A stretch of DNA of 64,000 nucleotides from Gemmatimonadaceae bacterium (GTDB taxonomy: Bacteria > Gemmatimonadota > Gemmatimonadetes > Gemmatimonadales > Gemmatimonadaceae). Below are positions 43,673-51,791 of this stretch, piece after piece; position 1 is the first letter of the stretch, and each line of letters begins with the position of its first letter. The DNA is taken from contig DASYSS010000033.1 of NCBI GenBank assembly GCA_036003045.1, forward strand, positions 110,794-174,793. The letters run 5' to 3'. Below the pieces are notes generated by a model that searched no databases, had not been told where the DNA came from, and was given only the letters and a program-made list of their open reading frames with translations. The translations under genes and the position numbers were made by a program.

Positions 43673-44967
43673 GCGCGCTCCACGACCATGGCGTGGCCGA
43701 GACCGCCCGCCGCGCAGACCGTCATGAGACCGAACTGACCGCCGCGCCGCACGAGCTCGTTGGCCAGCGTGGTGAGAATTCGTCCGCCCGTCGCGCCAAA
43801 CGGGTGCCCGATGGCGACCGATCCGCCCATCACGTTCAACTTCGCGCGATCCACCTCGCCAATCGGATCGGGGAAGCCGCCGCGCTCCGCCCATTCGTAG
43901 GACATGAAGCCGGCCAGGTTGCACAACACCTGCGCGGCGAACGCTTCGTGCATCTCCACCAAATCCATGTCGTCGAGCGTGAGGCCGGCGCGCTGCAGCG
44001 CGAGAGGCGCGGCGAGCACCGGCGCCATCAACAACTGTTCGCCGGGGTCGACCGCCGCGTACGCGTAGGAACGGATGAACGCGAGCGGCCGGTACCCCAG
44101 CGTGCGCGCGCGCTCCTCACTCATCAGCAACACGGCGCTCGCGCCGTCGGAGAGCGGAGACGCATTTCCCGCCGTCACCGTTCCATAGCGCCTGTCGAAC
44201 ACGGGCTTGAGCGCGGCGAGCGCTTCGATCGACGTATCCGTTCGAATGCCGTTGTCCGACGCGAGCGACTCGGTGTAACGCGGCGGCACATAAACGGGAA
44301 ACATCTCGGCGGTGAGACGTCCGTCATCCGTCGCCGCCGCGGCCATCCGGTGGGACCGCAGAGCGAACTGGTCCTGCGACTCCCGGGAAATGTGGTTGAT
44401 CTTGGCCATCTTGTCCGCCGACTGCCCCATCGTCTCTCCCGTCGACGGCTCGGCGATCGCCGGCGTGATCGGCACGAGATCGCGCGGCCGAACCGAGGCG
44501 GCGATGCGCAGCTTGCCCGCCGCCGTCTTGGCGCGCGACAGCGCGACGAGCTTTTCCGACATCGAGCGCGAATGGAGAATCGGGACGTTGGAGAGCGATT
44601 CCGCGCCGCCGGCGATCATGATGTCGTGATATCCGAGAAGAATCTGATCCGCGGCGTCGGTGATCGCCTGGTTCGCCGACGCGCAGGCGCGGCTCACCGA
44701 GTACGACTCACAGTTGCGCGGCAGCATCGGCATCAGCGATATCTCGCGCGCGATGTTCGGCGCAGTGACCGACGACACGACGGTGCCGTACACGATGCCT
44801 TCGACGAGCCTGCCCTCCAGACTCGTTCGCTGAATGAGCTCCGCCACGGCCAGCTTGCCCAGCTCGATCGCCGTGAGACCCTTGAGCACCGTGCCCGCGC
44901 GCGCGAACGGCGTGCGGACACCGGCGATGATTGCGACACGGCGACCTGACGCCCCGAGTGCTGGCAT
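43669..44967 (-). CDS. fadI: acetyl-CoA C-acyltransferase (3-ketoacyl-CoA thiolase)
   Basis: A 432-residue thiolase ending beta-oxidation by cleaving 3-ketoacyl-CoA. The nucleophile Cys is in SRACASANQAITDA near residue 94, and the other active-site elements are EMHEAFAAQVLCNLAGF, GGSVAIGHPFGATGGR and TVCAAGGLGHAMVV. At over 430 residues, with the insert ETMGQSADKMAK, it is the long FadI type. The gene is followed by fadJ with an ATGA overlap, giving the usual two-gene complex. It is divergent from glpD, with only 28 bases between the start codons. Confidence 0.95.
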   Translation of the reverse strand: MPALGASGRRVAIIAGVRTPFARAGTVLKGLTAIELGKLAVAELIQRTSLEGRLVEGIVYGTVVSSVTAPNIAREISLMPMLPRNCESYSVSRACASANQAITDAADQILLGYHDIMIAGGAESLSNVPILHSRSMSEKLVALSRAKTAAGKLRIAASVRPRDLVPITPAIAEPSTGETMGQSADKMAKINHISRESQDQFALRSHRMAAAATDDGRLTAEMFPVYVPPRYTESLASDNGIRTDTSIEALAALKPVFDRRYGTVTAGNASPLSDGASAVLLMSEERARTLGYRPLAFIRSYAYAAVDPGEQLLMAPVLAAPLALQRAGLTLDDMDLVEMHEAFAAQVLCNLAGFMSYEWAERGGFPDPIGEVDRAKLNVMGGSVAIGHPFGATGGRILTTLANELVRRGGQFGLMTVCAAGGLGHAMVVERA

Positions 44968-44982
44968 CCGTGGAAACTGGCT

Positions 44983-44988
44983 TACCTT
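44983..44988 (+). promoter_or_regulatory. TACCTT -10 hexamer, possible leaderless start of glpD
   Basis: TACCTT ends 7 bases before the ATG at 44996. The whole divergent gap with the thiolase gene is 28 bases, so the -35 region must lie inside the fadI coding sequence. Confidence 0.45.
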
Positions 44989-44995
44989 TGATCCA

Positions 44996-46633
44996 ATGCA
45001 AGGTCAGCTCCCGACTCGCGCCGAGCGATTCGCGGCGCTCGGCGCCCCCGCCCGAGAGTTCGACCTACTCGTGATCGGCGGCGGGATCACGGGGTGCGGA
45101 ATCGCGCGCGAGGCGGCGGCGCGCGGTTTGTCGGTCGCCCTCGTCGAAAAGAACGACTTCGCGAGCGGCACCTCGAGCCGCTCGTCGCGCCTGATTCACG
45201 GCGGCGTGCGCTACCTCGAGCACGGGCAGATCCACCTCGTGTTCGAGTCGAGCGCGGAGCGGAGGCAGCTGCTACGTCTCGCGCCCCACCTCGTGCGCCC
45301 GCTCGCGTTCACCTGGCCCGTGTACGCCGGCGCGCGCATCCCGCGGTGGAAATTGGGGCTCGGACTCACCGCCTACGACGCCCTCGCCCTCTTTCGAAAC
45401 GTGCGGCGCCACCGGCGGCTCAGCACGCGCGGCGTGCTCGCGCGCGAGCCGGGGCTCGCGTCCGATGGGCTTCGCGGGGGCGCGCTCTACTACGACGCTG
45501 CCACCGACGACGCGCGCCTCACGCTGGCGAACGCGATCGGCGCCGCTGAAATCGGCGCGGTGGTCGTCAATCACGCGTCCGTGCGCGCTCTCGAGGCGCG
45601 CGACGGTCGAATCGTCGGCGCGCGCGTCGACGACGAGCTGACACGAGAGAGCGTCGACGTCCGCGCCGCCGTCGTCGTGAACGCGACTGGGCCATGGAGC
45701 GACACGGTCCGCGCCCTCGACCAGTCCGCACCGCTTCCGGGAGCGCGCAAAGCCGTGCGCGGAAGCAAAGGCACCCACATCGCGATTCGGCGGGAACGCC
45801 TCGGCAACCACGATGCGCTCACGCTGCTTTCGCCGATGGACGGCCGCGTGATGTTCGTGCTTCCCGCCGGTGCATTCGCCATCGTCGGTACGACCGACAC
45901 GTTCACGACGTCGTCGCCCGACGACGTTCGCCCGACCGCCGAGGACGTGTCGTACCTATTGGCGACCGCCAATCGATTTTTCCCGGCCGCGAAGCTGGGG
46001 GCGAACGATGTCGTCGCGGCGTGGGCGGGTATTCGGCCGCTGTTGCCGTCGTCGCGCGAAACCCCAGGCGCCGCGTCTCGCGAGCACGCCGTGACCGTGA
46101 GCGGTGCCGGGCTCGTCTCGATCACCGGCGGAAAGTTGACGACGTACCGCGTCATGGCCGCCGACGTTCTGCGTGTCGTCCTTCGCGAGCTCGGACGCCC
46201 GGCGGGCGCCGCACACCTGACGCCTCTGCCGGGCGGCGACATTCGGTCGTACGAGCAGCTCGTTGCCGACATCTCGCGCGAGACCGATGACGCGTCGCTG
46301 AGCGCGCATCTCGCCGCGTCATACGGGAGCCGATGGCCACGGGTCTGGAGCGAGATCACGTCGGACGGCGGCGATACGCGCTTGGCCGACGGTCTTCCCT
46401 ACACCGCCGGCGAGCTCCGTTACTGCGCGCGGAACGAGATGGCCTTCACGCTCGGCGATCTGCTCATCCGGCGCACCAAGCTCGCGTTCGAGACGCGTGA
46501 CCACGGTGCATCGATCGCCGCGCGTGCCGCGGCGGTCGTCGCCGAGCCGCTGGGGTGGGACGCTCCGACGCAGAGCGGCTCGGTGGCCGCGTATGCCAAA
46601 GAAGTGCAACGAATCTTTTCAATCGAGGCCTGA
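44996..46633 (+). CDS. glpD: aerobic glycerol-3-phosphate dehydrogenase
   Basis: A 545-residue FAD enzyme oxidising glycerol-3-phosphate to dihydroxyacetone phosphate and feeding electrons into quinones at the membrane. The FAD-binding fold is DLLVIGGGITGCGIAREAAARG, split at the usual GxGxxG-type turn, followed by VEKNDFASGTSSRSSRLIHGG and VNATGPWSD. The second FAD region FAIVGTTDTF and the C-terminal FAD contact SITGGKLTTYRVMA complete the family. The longer frame from 44834 overlaps fadI and is antisense to it. The start at 44996 follows TACCTT after 7 bases. A terminator lies about 110 bases downstream. Confidence 0.95.
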   Translation: MQGQLPTRAERFAALGAPAREFDLLVIGGGITGCGIAREAAARGLSVALVEKNDFASGTSSRSSRLIHGGVRYLEHGQIHLVFESSAERRQLLRLAPHLVRPLAFTWPVYAGARIPRWKLGLGLTAYDALALFRNVRRHRRLSTRGVLAREPGLASDGLRGGALYYDAATDDARLTLANAIGAAEIGAVVVNHASVRALEARDGRIVGARVDDELTRESVDVRAAVVVNATGPWSDTVRALDQSAPLPGARKAVRGSKGTHIAIRRERLGNHDALTLLSPMDGRVMFVLPAGAFAIVGTTDTFTTSSPDDVRPTAEDVSYLLATANRFFPAAKLGANDVVAAWAGIRPLLPSSRETPGAASREHAVTVSGAGLVSITGGKLTTYRVMAADVLRVVLRELGRPAGAAHLTPLPGGDIRSYEQLVADISRETDDASLSAHLAASYGSRWPRVWSEITSDGGDTRLADGLPYTAGELRYCARNEMAFTLGDLLIRRTKLAFETRDHGASIAARAAAVVAEPLGWDAPTQSGSVAAYAKEVQRIFSIEA

Positions 46634-46694
46634 CCCCGCGGTTTTGCGCGTTCGCGCGGCGTCCACGCCTTCGGCCCGCGACGCCCCGGCCGGT

Positions 46695-46736
46695 AAGATT
46701 CTTGTCTAAAGACAGAATTCTTGGATAAAGATTCTT
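46695..46736. repeat. three AAGATTCTT-type palindromes in an AT-rich island
   Basis: AAGATTCTT at 46695-46703 and again at 46728-46736, with AGAATTCT at 46714-46721 between them. Each is a palindrome and the centres lie about 18 and 15 bases apart. The second and third also share TTGGATAA context. The island is much richer in A+T than the surrounding DNA. It could be a cooperative operator for a dimeric regulator or an upstream promoter part, between glpD and the lipoprotein gene. Confidence 0.5.
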
Positions 46737-46742
46737 GGCTCC

Positions 46743-46770
46743 GAGCCGCCCAGAGCGGGTGGCTCATTTT
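46743..46770 (+). terminator. candidate terminator after glpD
   Basis: A nine-pair stem (46743-46751 with 46757-46765, one G-U pair) closes an AGAGC loop and is followed by ATTTT. It lies just after the AAGATTCTT repeats. It may end glpD transcripts or act as an attenuator for the lipoprotein gene. Confidence 0.55.
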
Positions 46771-46880
46771 CGACAAGGTGTTGCGGCATCGAGTGTTGGG
46801 AGGGCGGCACGAACGCTGCCTTAGGGGTCGGCGACCGCCCACCCGGCTTGCTACCTCACCACTACCCTGAGCTGACTTCG

Positions 46881-47483
46881 ATGCGCCGTCGCATTCTCCT
46901 TCTCTCCACCGCCCTCGTTGCTGTCGTCGCGGCGGCATGCGTGTCCACCGACATTCCGACCGCGCCCAGTGGTCCGGCCGGGTCGGTGCCTACCGAGGCG
47001 ACCGAGGCGAACGCCAGCCTCACGAGTCTTCTTGGCCTCGCCAATCCGATCCAGGTGACGCCGCTGCAGCGTACGACGCCGCTGGCGAACTCCGTGTCGA
47101 CTTCGGCGACCATCGGTCCTCTCGGCGGTGCGTTGGCTCTGCCGAGCGCCGGCCTGCTCGTCGTCGTGCCGCCCCTCGCGCTGTCGTCGAAGCAGACGAT
47201 CACCGTGACGGCGGTCGCCGGTTCGAACGTCGAATACGAATTCGCGCCGCACGGCCTCAAGTTCAACCTGCCGCTCGTCGTGACCCAGAACCTCGGCCTG
47301 ACGCAGGCCAGTCGCAACGGGTTGGTGAATCCTCTCTCGCTCTTCGCCGGATATTTCCCCGATTCGACCAAGCCGACGTCGATCACCGAGCAGCTCAACG
47401 TCAACGTGGACCTGCTGAATTCAGTGGCGACGTTCACGGTGTGGCACTTCTCGGGGTACATCCTGGCCAGCGGAAGAGAGTAA
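46881..47483 (+). CDS. putative lipoprotein with ZU5-like domain
   Basis: From the ATG at 46881 this is a 200-residue protein with a lipoprotein signal: RRRILLLSTALVAVVAAAC, lipidated at Cys near 20. A Thr/Pro/Ala linker leads to a domain with SATIGPLGGALALPSAGLL, VVPPLALSSKQTITVTAVAG and FAPHGLKFNLPLVV, which resembles the ZU5-like beta fold seen in bacterial surface proteins. The last part contains TVWHFSGYILASG. It is probably held in the outer or cytoplasmic membrane. The start at 46848 is a TTG without the signal and is rejected. A TPR gene follows after 25 bases. Confidence 0.8.
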   Translation: MRRRILLLSTALVAVVAAACVSTDIPTAPSGPAGSVPTEATEANASLTSLLGLANPIQVTPLQRTTPLANSVSTSATIGPLGGALALPSAGLLVVVPPLALSSKQTITVTAVAGSNVEYEFAPHGLKFNLPLVVTQNLGLTQASRNGLVNPLSLFAGYFPDSTKPTSITEQLNVNVDLLNSVATFTVWHFSGYILASGRE

Positions 47484-47508
47484 GTCCTCTCCACGCTGTC
47501 GGGGAACG

Positions 47509-48567
47509 ATGAACCTCGAGCCGATCCGCGGACATTCGGGGCACGCGGCCGAGGAGGCGAGACGTCTAACGGAGCTGGGGCGCGCCGCCGGGCTGGGGGA
47601 CTCTCCTGACGACGCAGTCAGGTTGCACCAAGACGCTCTCTCCCTCCTCGGCGCGCACGAGGCGACACCTCTCGTCGCCGACGTGCTTCGATGGCAAGGC
47701 ACGGTGCTTCGCGATCGAGGAAACCCGGTCGAGGCCAAGCCGCTCTATCAACGAAGTCTCACGGTCGCGCGGGAGCTGAGTTACAGCGCAGGCATCGCGC
47801 ACGCGCTGAACTGCATCGGCATCCTCGCCTTGAACGCGGGCGACCTGCCGCTCGCCGACGATCTGTTCACGCAGGCGCTCACGGCGACGGAGTCGTGCGG
47901 CGAGCCGCGACTCGTCGGCATGATCCAGCAGAACCTGGGCGTCATGGCCGACATTCGCGGCAACCCGGTCGCGGCGATGGCGCACTACCGGGCGGCGCTC
48001 CGGACGTTCGAAGCGCAGAACGATCAGCAGCAGGTGTGCTGGGTGCTGAACAACCTCGGCATCGTCCACGCGAAGGACGGGCATCACGACGAGGCTCGCA
48101 AAGCGTACACGCGCGCCCTCGAGATCGCGACCGAACGCGGCGAGATGCTGTTCGAGGGAATCATCGAAGGAAACCTCGCCGAGTTGGAATTGATCTATGG
48201 AAACGTGAGCGCCGCCCGGCCGGCGATCGACAGGGCGTTGGAGATCGCGGAACGCAGGCGCGACAGCGCTCGCCACGCGATCGCGCTCAAGCTGGTCGGC
48301 GCCGCCCACCGCATGGGCGGCGACTTGGCGGCTGCCGAGGAGGCACTCGGAAAGGCCGCCCGATTGGCGGCGGTGTCGGGAGACGCGTTGACCAGCGCTG
48401 AAATCCGCTTTCAGCTGGCGTGCGCATTGGCGGCGGGGGGCCACCGAACGGTTGCCGAAGAGACCTGGAGTCGGTCGTTGCTCGCGTTCGAGCGCATAGG
48501 TGCCCGCCAGTGGGCAGCCCGAGTGCGCGATCGATTAACCGGCGGGGAGAACGGACGATACTTCTAG
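47509..48567 (+). CDS. tetratricopeptide repeat protein, first gene of a signalling cassette
   Basis: A 352-residue soluble protein made of TPR helix pairs. Repeats are visible as ALNCIGILALNAGDLPLADD, QQNLGVMADIRGNPVAAMAH, LNNLGIVHAKDGHHDEARK and NLAELELIYGNVSAARPAID, each 38-40 residues apart. A GGGGAA ribosome site lies just before the ATG. The TPR block is clearly similar to the one in the HD-GYP protein two genes downstream (QNLGVxAxxRGxxxAA and LNNxxxVxxxxGxxDEA). It probably mediates protein contacts, perhaps holding the sigma-54 activator inactive. Tail: CALAAGGHRTVAEETWSR. Confidence 0.88.
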   Translation: MNLEPIRGHSGHAAEEARRLTELGRAAGLGDSPDDAVRLHQDALSLLGAHEATPLVADVLRWQGTVLRDRGNPVEAKPLYQRSLTVARELSYSAGIAHALNCIGILALNAGDLPLADDLFTQALTATESCGEPRLVGMIQQNLGVMADIRGNPVAAMAHYRAALRTFEAQNDQQQVCWVLNNLGIVHAKDGHHDEARKAYTRALEIATERGEMLFEGIIEGNLAELELIYGNVSAARPAIDRALEIAERRRDSARHAIALKLVGAAHRMGGDLAAAEEALGKAARLAAVSGDALTSAEIRFQLACALAAGGHRTVAEETWSRSLLAFERIGARQWAARVRDRLTGGENGRYF

Positions 48568-48612
48568 GGCCAAGCTTCAATCGCTAAGCCCCAATCCCGC
48601 CAGAGGTTCCGG

Positions 48613-49638
48613 TTGCTGCACGATGAAGATCGCACGGCCGCCGCGTCGGACCGCGCGCCTGACTTCGGGTTTCAAAACATCGTGGGCTCGAGCCCGCTGC
48701 TCCGCGAAGCCATCAGCCTCGCGAAGCAGGTGGCGGGCACGCGCCGCACCACGGTCCTGCTGATCGGCGAGACCGGAACAGGCAAAGAGTTGTTCGCGCG
48801 CGGCACCCACTACGCGAGCGCGGCGGCCGATGAACCCTTCGTCGCGATCAACTGCGCGGCGATACCCGAGGCGCTGCTCGAGTCGGAGTTGTTCGGCCAC
48901 GAACGCGGCGCGTTCACCGGTGCGCACGCGCGCAAGCAAGGACTCCTCGAGCTCGCGGGTTCGGGAACGCTCTTCCTCGATGAAGTCCACCATCTGCCTC
49001 GCATGCTCCAGCCTAAGCTGCTGCGCGCGCTGGAGTCGCGTCAGGTGCGTCGCCTCGGCGGGTTCGAGGAGATCGCGATCGAATGCCGCATCGTCGCGGC
49101 GGCCAGTCCGCTCCTCGAGCAGGTGGTGGCCAGCGGCGAGTTTCGGGAGGACTTGTACTACCGCCTCAACGTCTTCTCGATCACCCTGCCGGCACTTCGC
49201 GACCGAATCGAGGACATCGAGGTCATCGCCCGTCATTTCCTCGCGCACGAGACGCGCGAGCACGGACAATCCAAGGCGTTCTCCGCCGATGCGTGCGCCG
49301 CGCTGCGCGTACATCGCTGGCCCGGGAACGTGCGCGAGCTCAAGAACGTCGTCGAGCGCGCGGCGATTCTGAGTGGCGACTCGTCGATCGTTCGCGCCGA
49401 GCACCTGATGATCCAGCGGCGAGCGGCGAAAGCGAGCGGACCCGACGCGATCGGTGAGATCAAGATTCCGACCAACGGCAAGTTGCTCGACGAGATCGTC
49501 GCCGAAGCGGTGACGCTCACGCTCAAGATCACGAACGGGAATCAGGCGGCGGCGGCGCGCTTGCTCGGCATCTCGCGCCCGACGTTGGCGAAGAAAATGA
49601 CCCGTCCTCCCGCGCCTACGCGCGCCTCGGTGGCGTGA
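48613..49638 (+). CDS. sigma-54-dependent transcriptional activator without a receiver domain
   Basis: A 341-residue AAA+ activator with a TTG start. It has Walker A LLIGETGTGKELFARG, the sigma-54 contacting loop ERGAFTGAHARK, Walker B GTLFLDEVHHL, arginine finger region FREDLYYRLNVFSITLPALRDR split over two lines, and a C-terminal Fis-type helix-turn-helix (NQAAAARLLGISRPTLAKKM). Only about 22 residues precede the AAA+ core, so no receiver, PAS or GAF input is present; control must come from partners or expression. The neighbours, a TPR protein and a TPR-HD-GYP protein, are the obvious candidates. Its stop overlaps the HD-GYP start as GTGA. Confidence 0.93.
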   Translation: MLHDEDRTAAASDRAPDFGFQNIVGSSPLLREAISLAKQVAGTRRTTVLLIGETGTGKELFARGTHYASAAADEPFVAINCAAIPEALLESELFGHERGAFTGAHARKQGLLELAGSGTLFLDEVHHLPRMLQPKLLRALESRQVRRLGGFEEIAIECRIVAAASPLLEQVVASGEFREDLYYRLNVFSITLPALRDRIEDIEVIARHFLAHETREHGQSKAFSADACAALRVHRWPGNVRELKNVVERAAILSGDSSIVRAEHLMIQRRAAKASGPDAIGEIKIPTNGKLLDEIVAEAVTLTLKITNGNQAAAARLLGISRPTLAKKMTRPPAPTRASVA

Positions 49639-51305
49639 GCGCGCAGAGCACGGCGTTTCCCCTGCCCCTCAGCGGCGCGGCGGCGCATCTCGTCGTCGAA
49701 GCCGAAACCGCCGAGCGCGCGGGCAATCGAGAGCTCGCGCGACTTCTCTACGACCGCGCGCTGCGGCTGCTGCGCGAGAGCCGGGCGGCCTCGACGATTC
49801 TGCGGCGCATCGCCCGCTCGTATTGCGACGACGGCCAACTCGACGTCGCTCTGGACTGTCTCGACGCCGCGCTCGGCTCGGCCGAGGCGCACGGCGCGCT
49901 CGCGGACATCGCTCACGCGAAGAATCTCGCCGGCAACATCCTGCTGACTCGCGGCGATTACGCGGCGGCGGAACCGATGTACGCGCGCGCGCTTTCGTTG
50001 GCCGTCGAGACGGGGGAGCGCCAGCTCGAAGCCATGGTGGCGCAGAATCTCGGCGTCATCGCGAGCATGCGCGGCGACTTGCCCGCGGCGCTCGAGCACT
50101 ACGCGACGAGCCTTGTCGTCTATCGGACGCTCGGGATGCAGCGGCAGGTCGGACACGCGCTCAACAACATGGCGCTCGTCTATACGCATCTCGGCCGGCT
50201 CGACGAAGCGCAGGCCGCATACGACGAGGCGATCGTGTTGTGCCGCGCGGCCGGCGACGTGCCGCACCGGCTATTGGCGCTGACCAACGCTGCCCGGCTG
50301 CACCTCGTGCGCGGCGACTTGAACGCCGCAGACGCGCTCTGCCAATCGATCCTTCCCGAGGCGATCGAAGCAAACGACGACCGCGCCCTCGGCGAGACGT
50401 ACAAGCATCTGGGCGTCATCGCCCGCGCGCGCGGCGACTTCGAGAGCGCCGAGCGCCATTTCGCCGCCGCGTACGACAACGCGATACGCCGCGAGGATCT
50501 GCTGCTCGCCGGCGAGACGGCGCGCGACCAAGCCGAGTTGTTCGAGCTGTTGCACAAGAATCGCGAGACCTTGCAGGCTCTCACGCAATCGCACCGCCTG
50601 TTCACCAAGCTCGAGTCGCAGCGCAACCTCGCCGAGCTGCAGGAGCGGGTCGAGCGCCTCGAGGAGCGGTTCTACCTCGTCGTCGCGCGCTGGGCGAGCT
50701 CGATCGAATCGAAGGACAACTACCTGCGGGGCCACTGCGAGCGCGTCGCCGATTACGCGTGCGCGCTGGCGCGAGACATCGGGTTCGACGAGATCACGAT
50801 GTTTTGGTTCCGCATCGGCGCGCTACTCCACGACGTGGGAAAGATCTCGGTGCCGACGGAGATCTTGAACAAGCCCGGCCGGCTCACGCCGCGTGAGCGC
50901 GAAGTGATGGAAGGCCACGCCGCCGCGGGCGCGGAGCTCCTCGCGGACATCGAATTTCCGTGGGACATCCTGCCGATGGTGCGCCACCACCACGAGCGGT
51001 GGGACGGCGCGGGATATCCGGACCGCATCGCCGGCGAGAACATCGCGCTCGCGGCGCGGATCGTGTGCGTCGCCGACGTGTTCGACGCGCTGACGACCGA
51101 CCGACCCTACCGCGCCGCGTTCTCGCGCGACGAGGCGCTGACGATGATGAACAACGACCGCGGGAAAATCTTCGATCCGTACCTGTTGACGCGGTTCAAC
51201 CGCATCGTTCAGGAAGAGGCGGCGGCTATTCCTCGCCGCCGCCGCGGTCGTGTATCGTACGGAGCTCGACGACGCGGAGCTGGCGCACCATCGTCGGCAG
51301 CCTGA
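49635..51305 (+). CDS. TPR-HD-GYP hybrid protein (probable cyclic di-GMP phosphodiesterase)
   Basis: A 556-residue protein with a GTG start that overlaps the activator stop. TPR repeats fill residues 30-320 (AHAKNLAGNILLTRGDYAAAE, QNLGVIASMRGDLPAALEHY). A short coiled coil leads to an HD-GYP domain: CERVADYACALARDIG, ALLHDVGKISVPTEILNKPG, VMEGHAAAGAELL, RHHHERWDGAGYPDRI and ADVFDALTTDRPYR. The key HD and HHExxDGxGYP residues are present, so it should hydrolyse cyclic di-GMP. The last 26 residues (PRRRRGRVSYGARRRGAG) are encoded opposite the 3' end of greA and may be dispensable. No membrane helix; cytosolic. Confidence 0.93.
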   Translation: MSAQSTAFPLPLSGAAAHLVVEAETAERAGNRELARLLYDRALRLLRESRAASTILRRIARSYCDDGQLDVALDCLDAALGSAEAHGALADIAHAKNLAGNILLTRGDYAAAEPMYARALSLAVETGERQLEAMVAQNLGVIASMRGDLPAALEHYATSLVVYRTLGMQRQVGHALNNMALVYTHLGRLDEAQAAYDEAIVLCRAAGDVPHRLLALTNAARLHLVRGDLNAADALCQSILPEAIEANDDRALGETYKHLGVIARARGDFESAERHFAAAYDNAIRREDLLLAGETARDQAELFELLHKNRETLQALTQSHRLFTKLESQRNLAELQERVERLEERFYLVVARWASSIESKDNYLRGHCERVADYACALARDIGFDEITMFWFRIGALLHDVGKISVPTEILNKPGRLTPREREVMEGHAAAGAELLADIEFPWDILPMVRHHHERWDGAGYPDRIAGENIALAARIVCVADVFDALTTDRPYRAAFSRDEALTMMNNDRGKIFDPYLLTRFNRIVQEEAAAIPRRRRGRVSYGARRRGAGAPSSAA

Positions 51306-51708
51306 GGTAGGCCACCTCGCCGACGGCCTTGCCGAGCAGCGCCCGGCCGATGGGCGACGCCATCGTGACGTGTCCCTCCTCGAACTCGATCGCGTCGCCG
51401 AAGACCAGATAGTAAGTCTCGCGGCCGCCGGCTTTCTGATCCTCGAGCACGACCTTCGATCCCAAACCCACGCGGTCCGACGGGATCTGCGACGGATCGA
51501 TCGCCGAAAGCTTGCTCAGGCGCTCGCGCAAATGCCCGAGGCGCGCCTGCACGAATTGCTGGCGCTCGAGCGCGGCCTTGTATTCACTGTTCTCACGGAG
51601 GTCGCCGAGCTCGACGGCTTTGCGAATTTCCTGCGGCAGCGTGACGTTGAGCTCGTACTGTAGCCGTTCCGCTTCCGCGGCGAGTTTTTGCTTCAGCTCT
51701 TCGATCAT
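51226..51708 (-). CDS. greA: transcription elongation factor GreA
   Basis: A 160-residue protein. The N-terminal coiled coil runs MIEELKQKLAAEAERLQYEL to RENSEYKAALERQQFVQARL, with the tip residues DLRENSEYKAA that enter the polymerase channel, and the C-terminal domain has LGSKVVLED, YYLVFGDAIEFEEG, TMASPIGRALLGKAVGE. It rescues stalled RNA polymerase by stimulating transcript cleavage. The ATG at 51708 is right after a 12-bp hairpin that ends the upstream gene. Its last 80 bases overlap the convergent HD-GYP gene. Confidence 0.95.
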   Translation of the reverse strand: MIEELKQKLAAEAERLQYELNVTLPQEIRKAVELGDLRENSEYKAALERQQFVQARLGHLRERLSKLSAIDPSQIPSDRVGLGSKVVLEDQKAGGRETYYLVFGDAIEFEEGHVTMASPIGRALLGKAVGEVAYLRLPTMVRQLRVVELRTIHDRGGGEE

Positions 51709-51740
51709 ATCGCCCGGTCGCGAGCGTTTTGAGTCCAGGG

Positions 51741-51775
51741 AAAACTTACGCGCCCGGCCGACAGGCCGGGCGCGT
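51741..51775 (-). terminator. terminator after the deoxyhypusine synthase-like gene
   Basis: A perfect 12-bp stem (51748-51759 with 51764-51775) closes a four-base loop. On the minus strand it is followed by AAGTTTT. It ends the LOG/DHS-like operon 17 bases past its stop and lies upstream of greA, which therefore needs its own promoter. Confidence 0.75.
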
Positions 51776-51791
51776 GGCTCACCGTTCCAAG

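Noticed and set aside
43673..43924. N-terminal extension of fadJ
   Set aside because: It lies out of frame inside the thiolase gene and is Arg/Gly-rich; the ATGA overlap start at 43672 is better.
44834..44995. Extension of glpD into the divergent thiolase gene
   Set aside because: No conserved residues before 44996, and a -10 hexamer lies between.
49635..50900. Several plus- and minus-strand frames overlapping the TPR-HD-GYP gene
   Set aside because: All have Arg/Ala-rich shadow composition; the main frame has conserved HD-GYP and TPR motifs.
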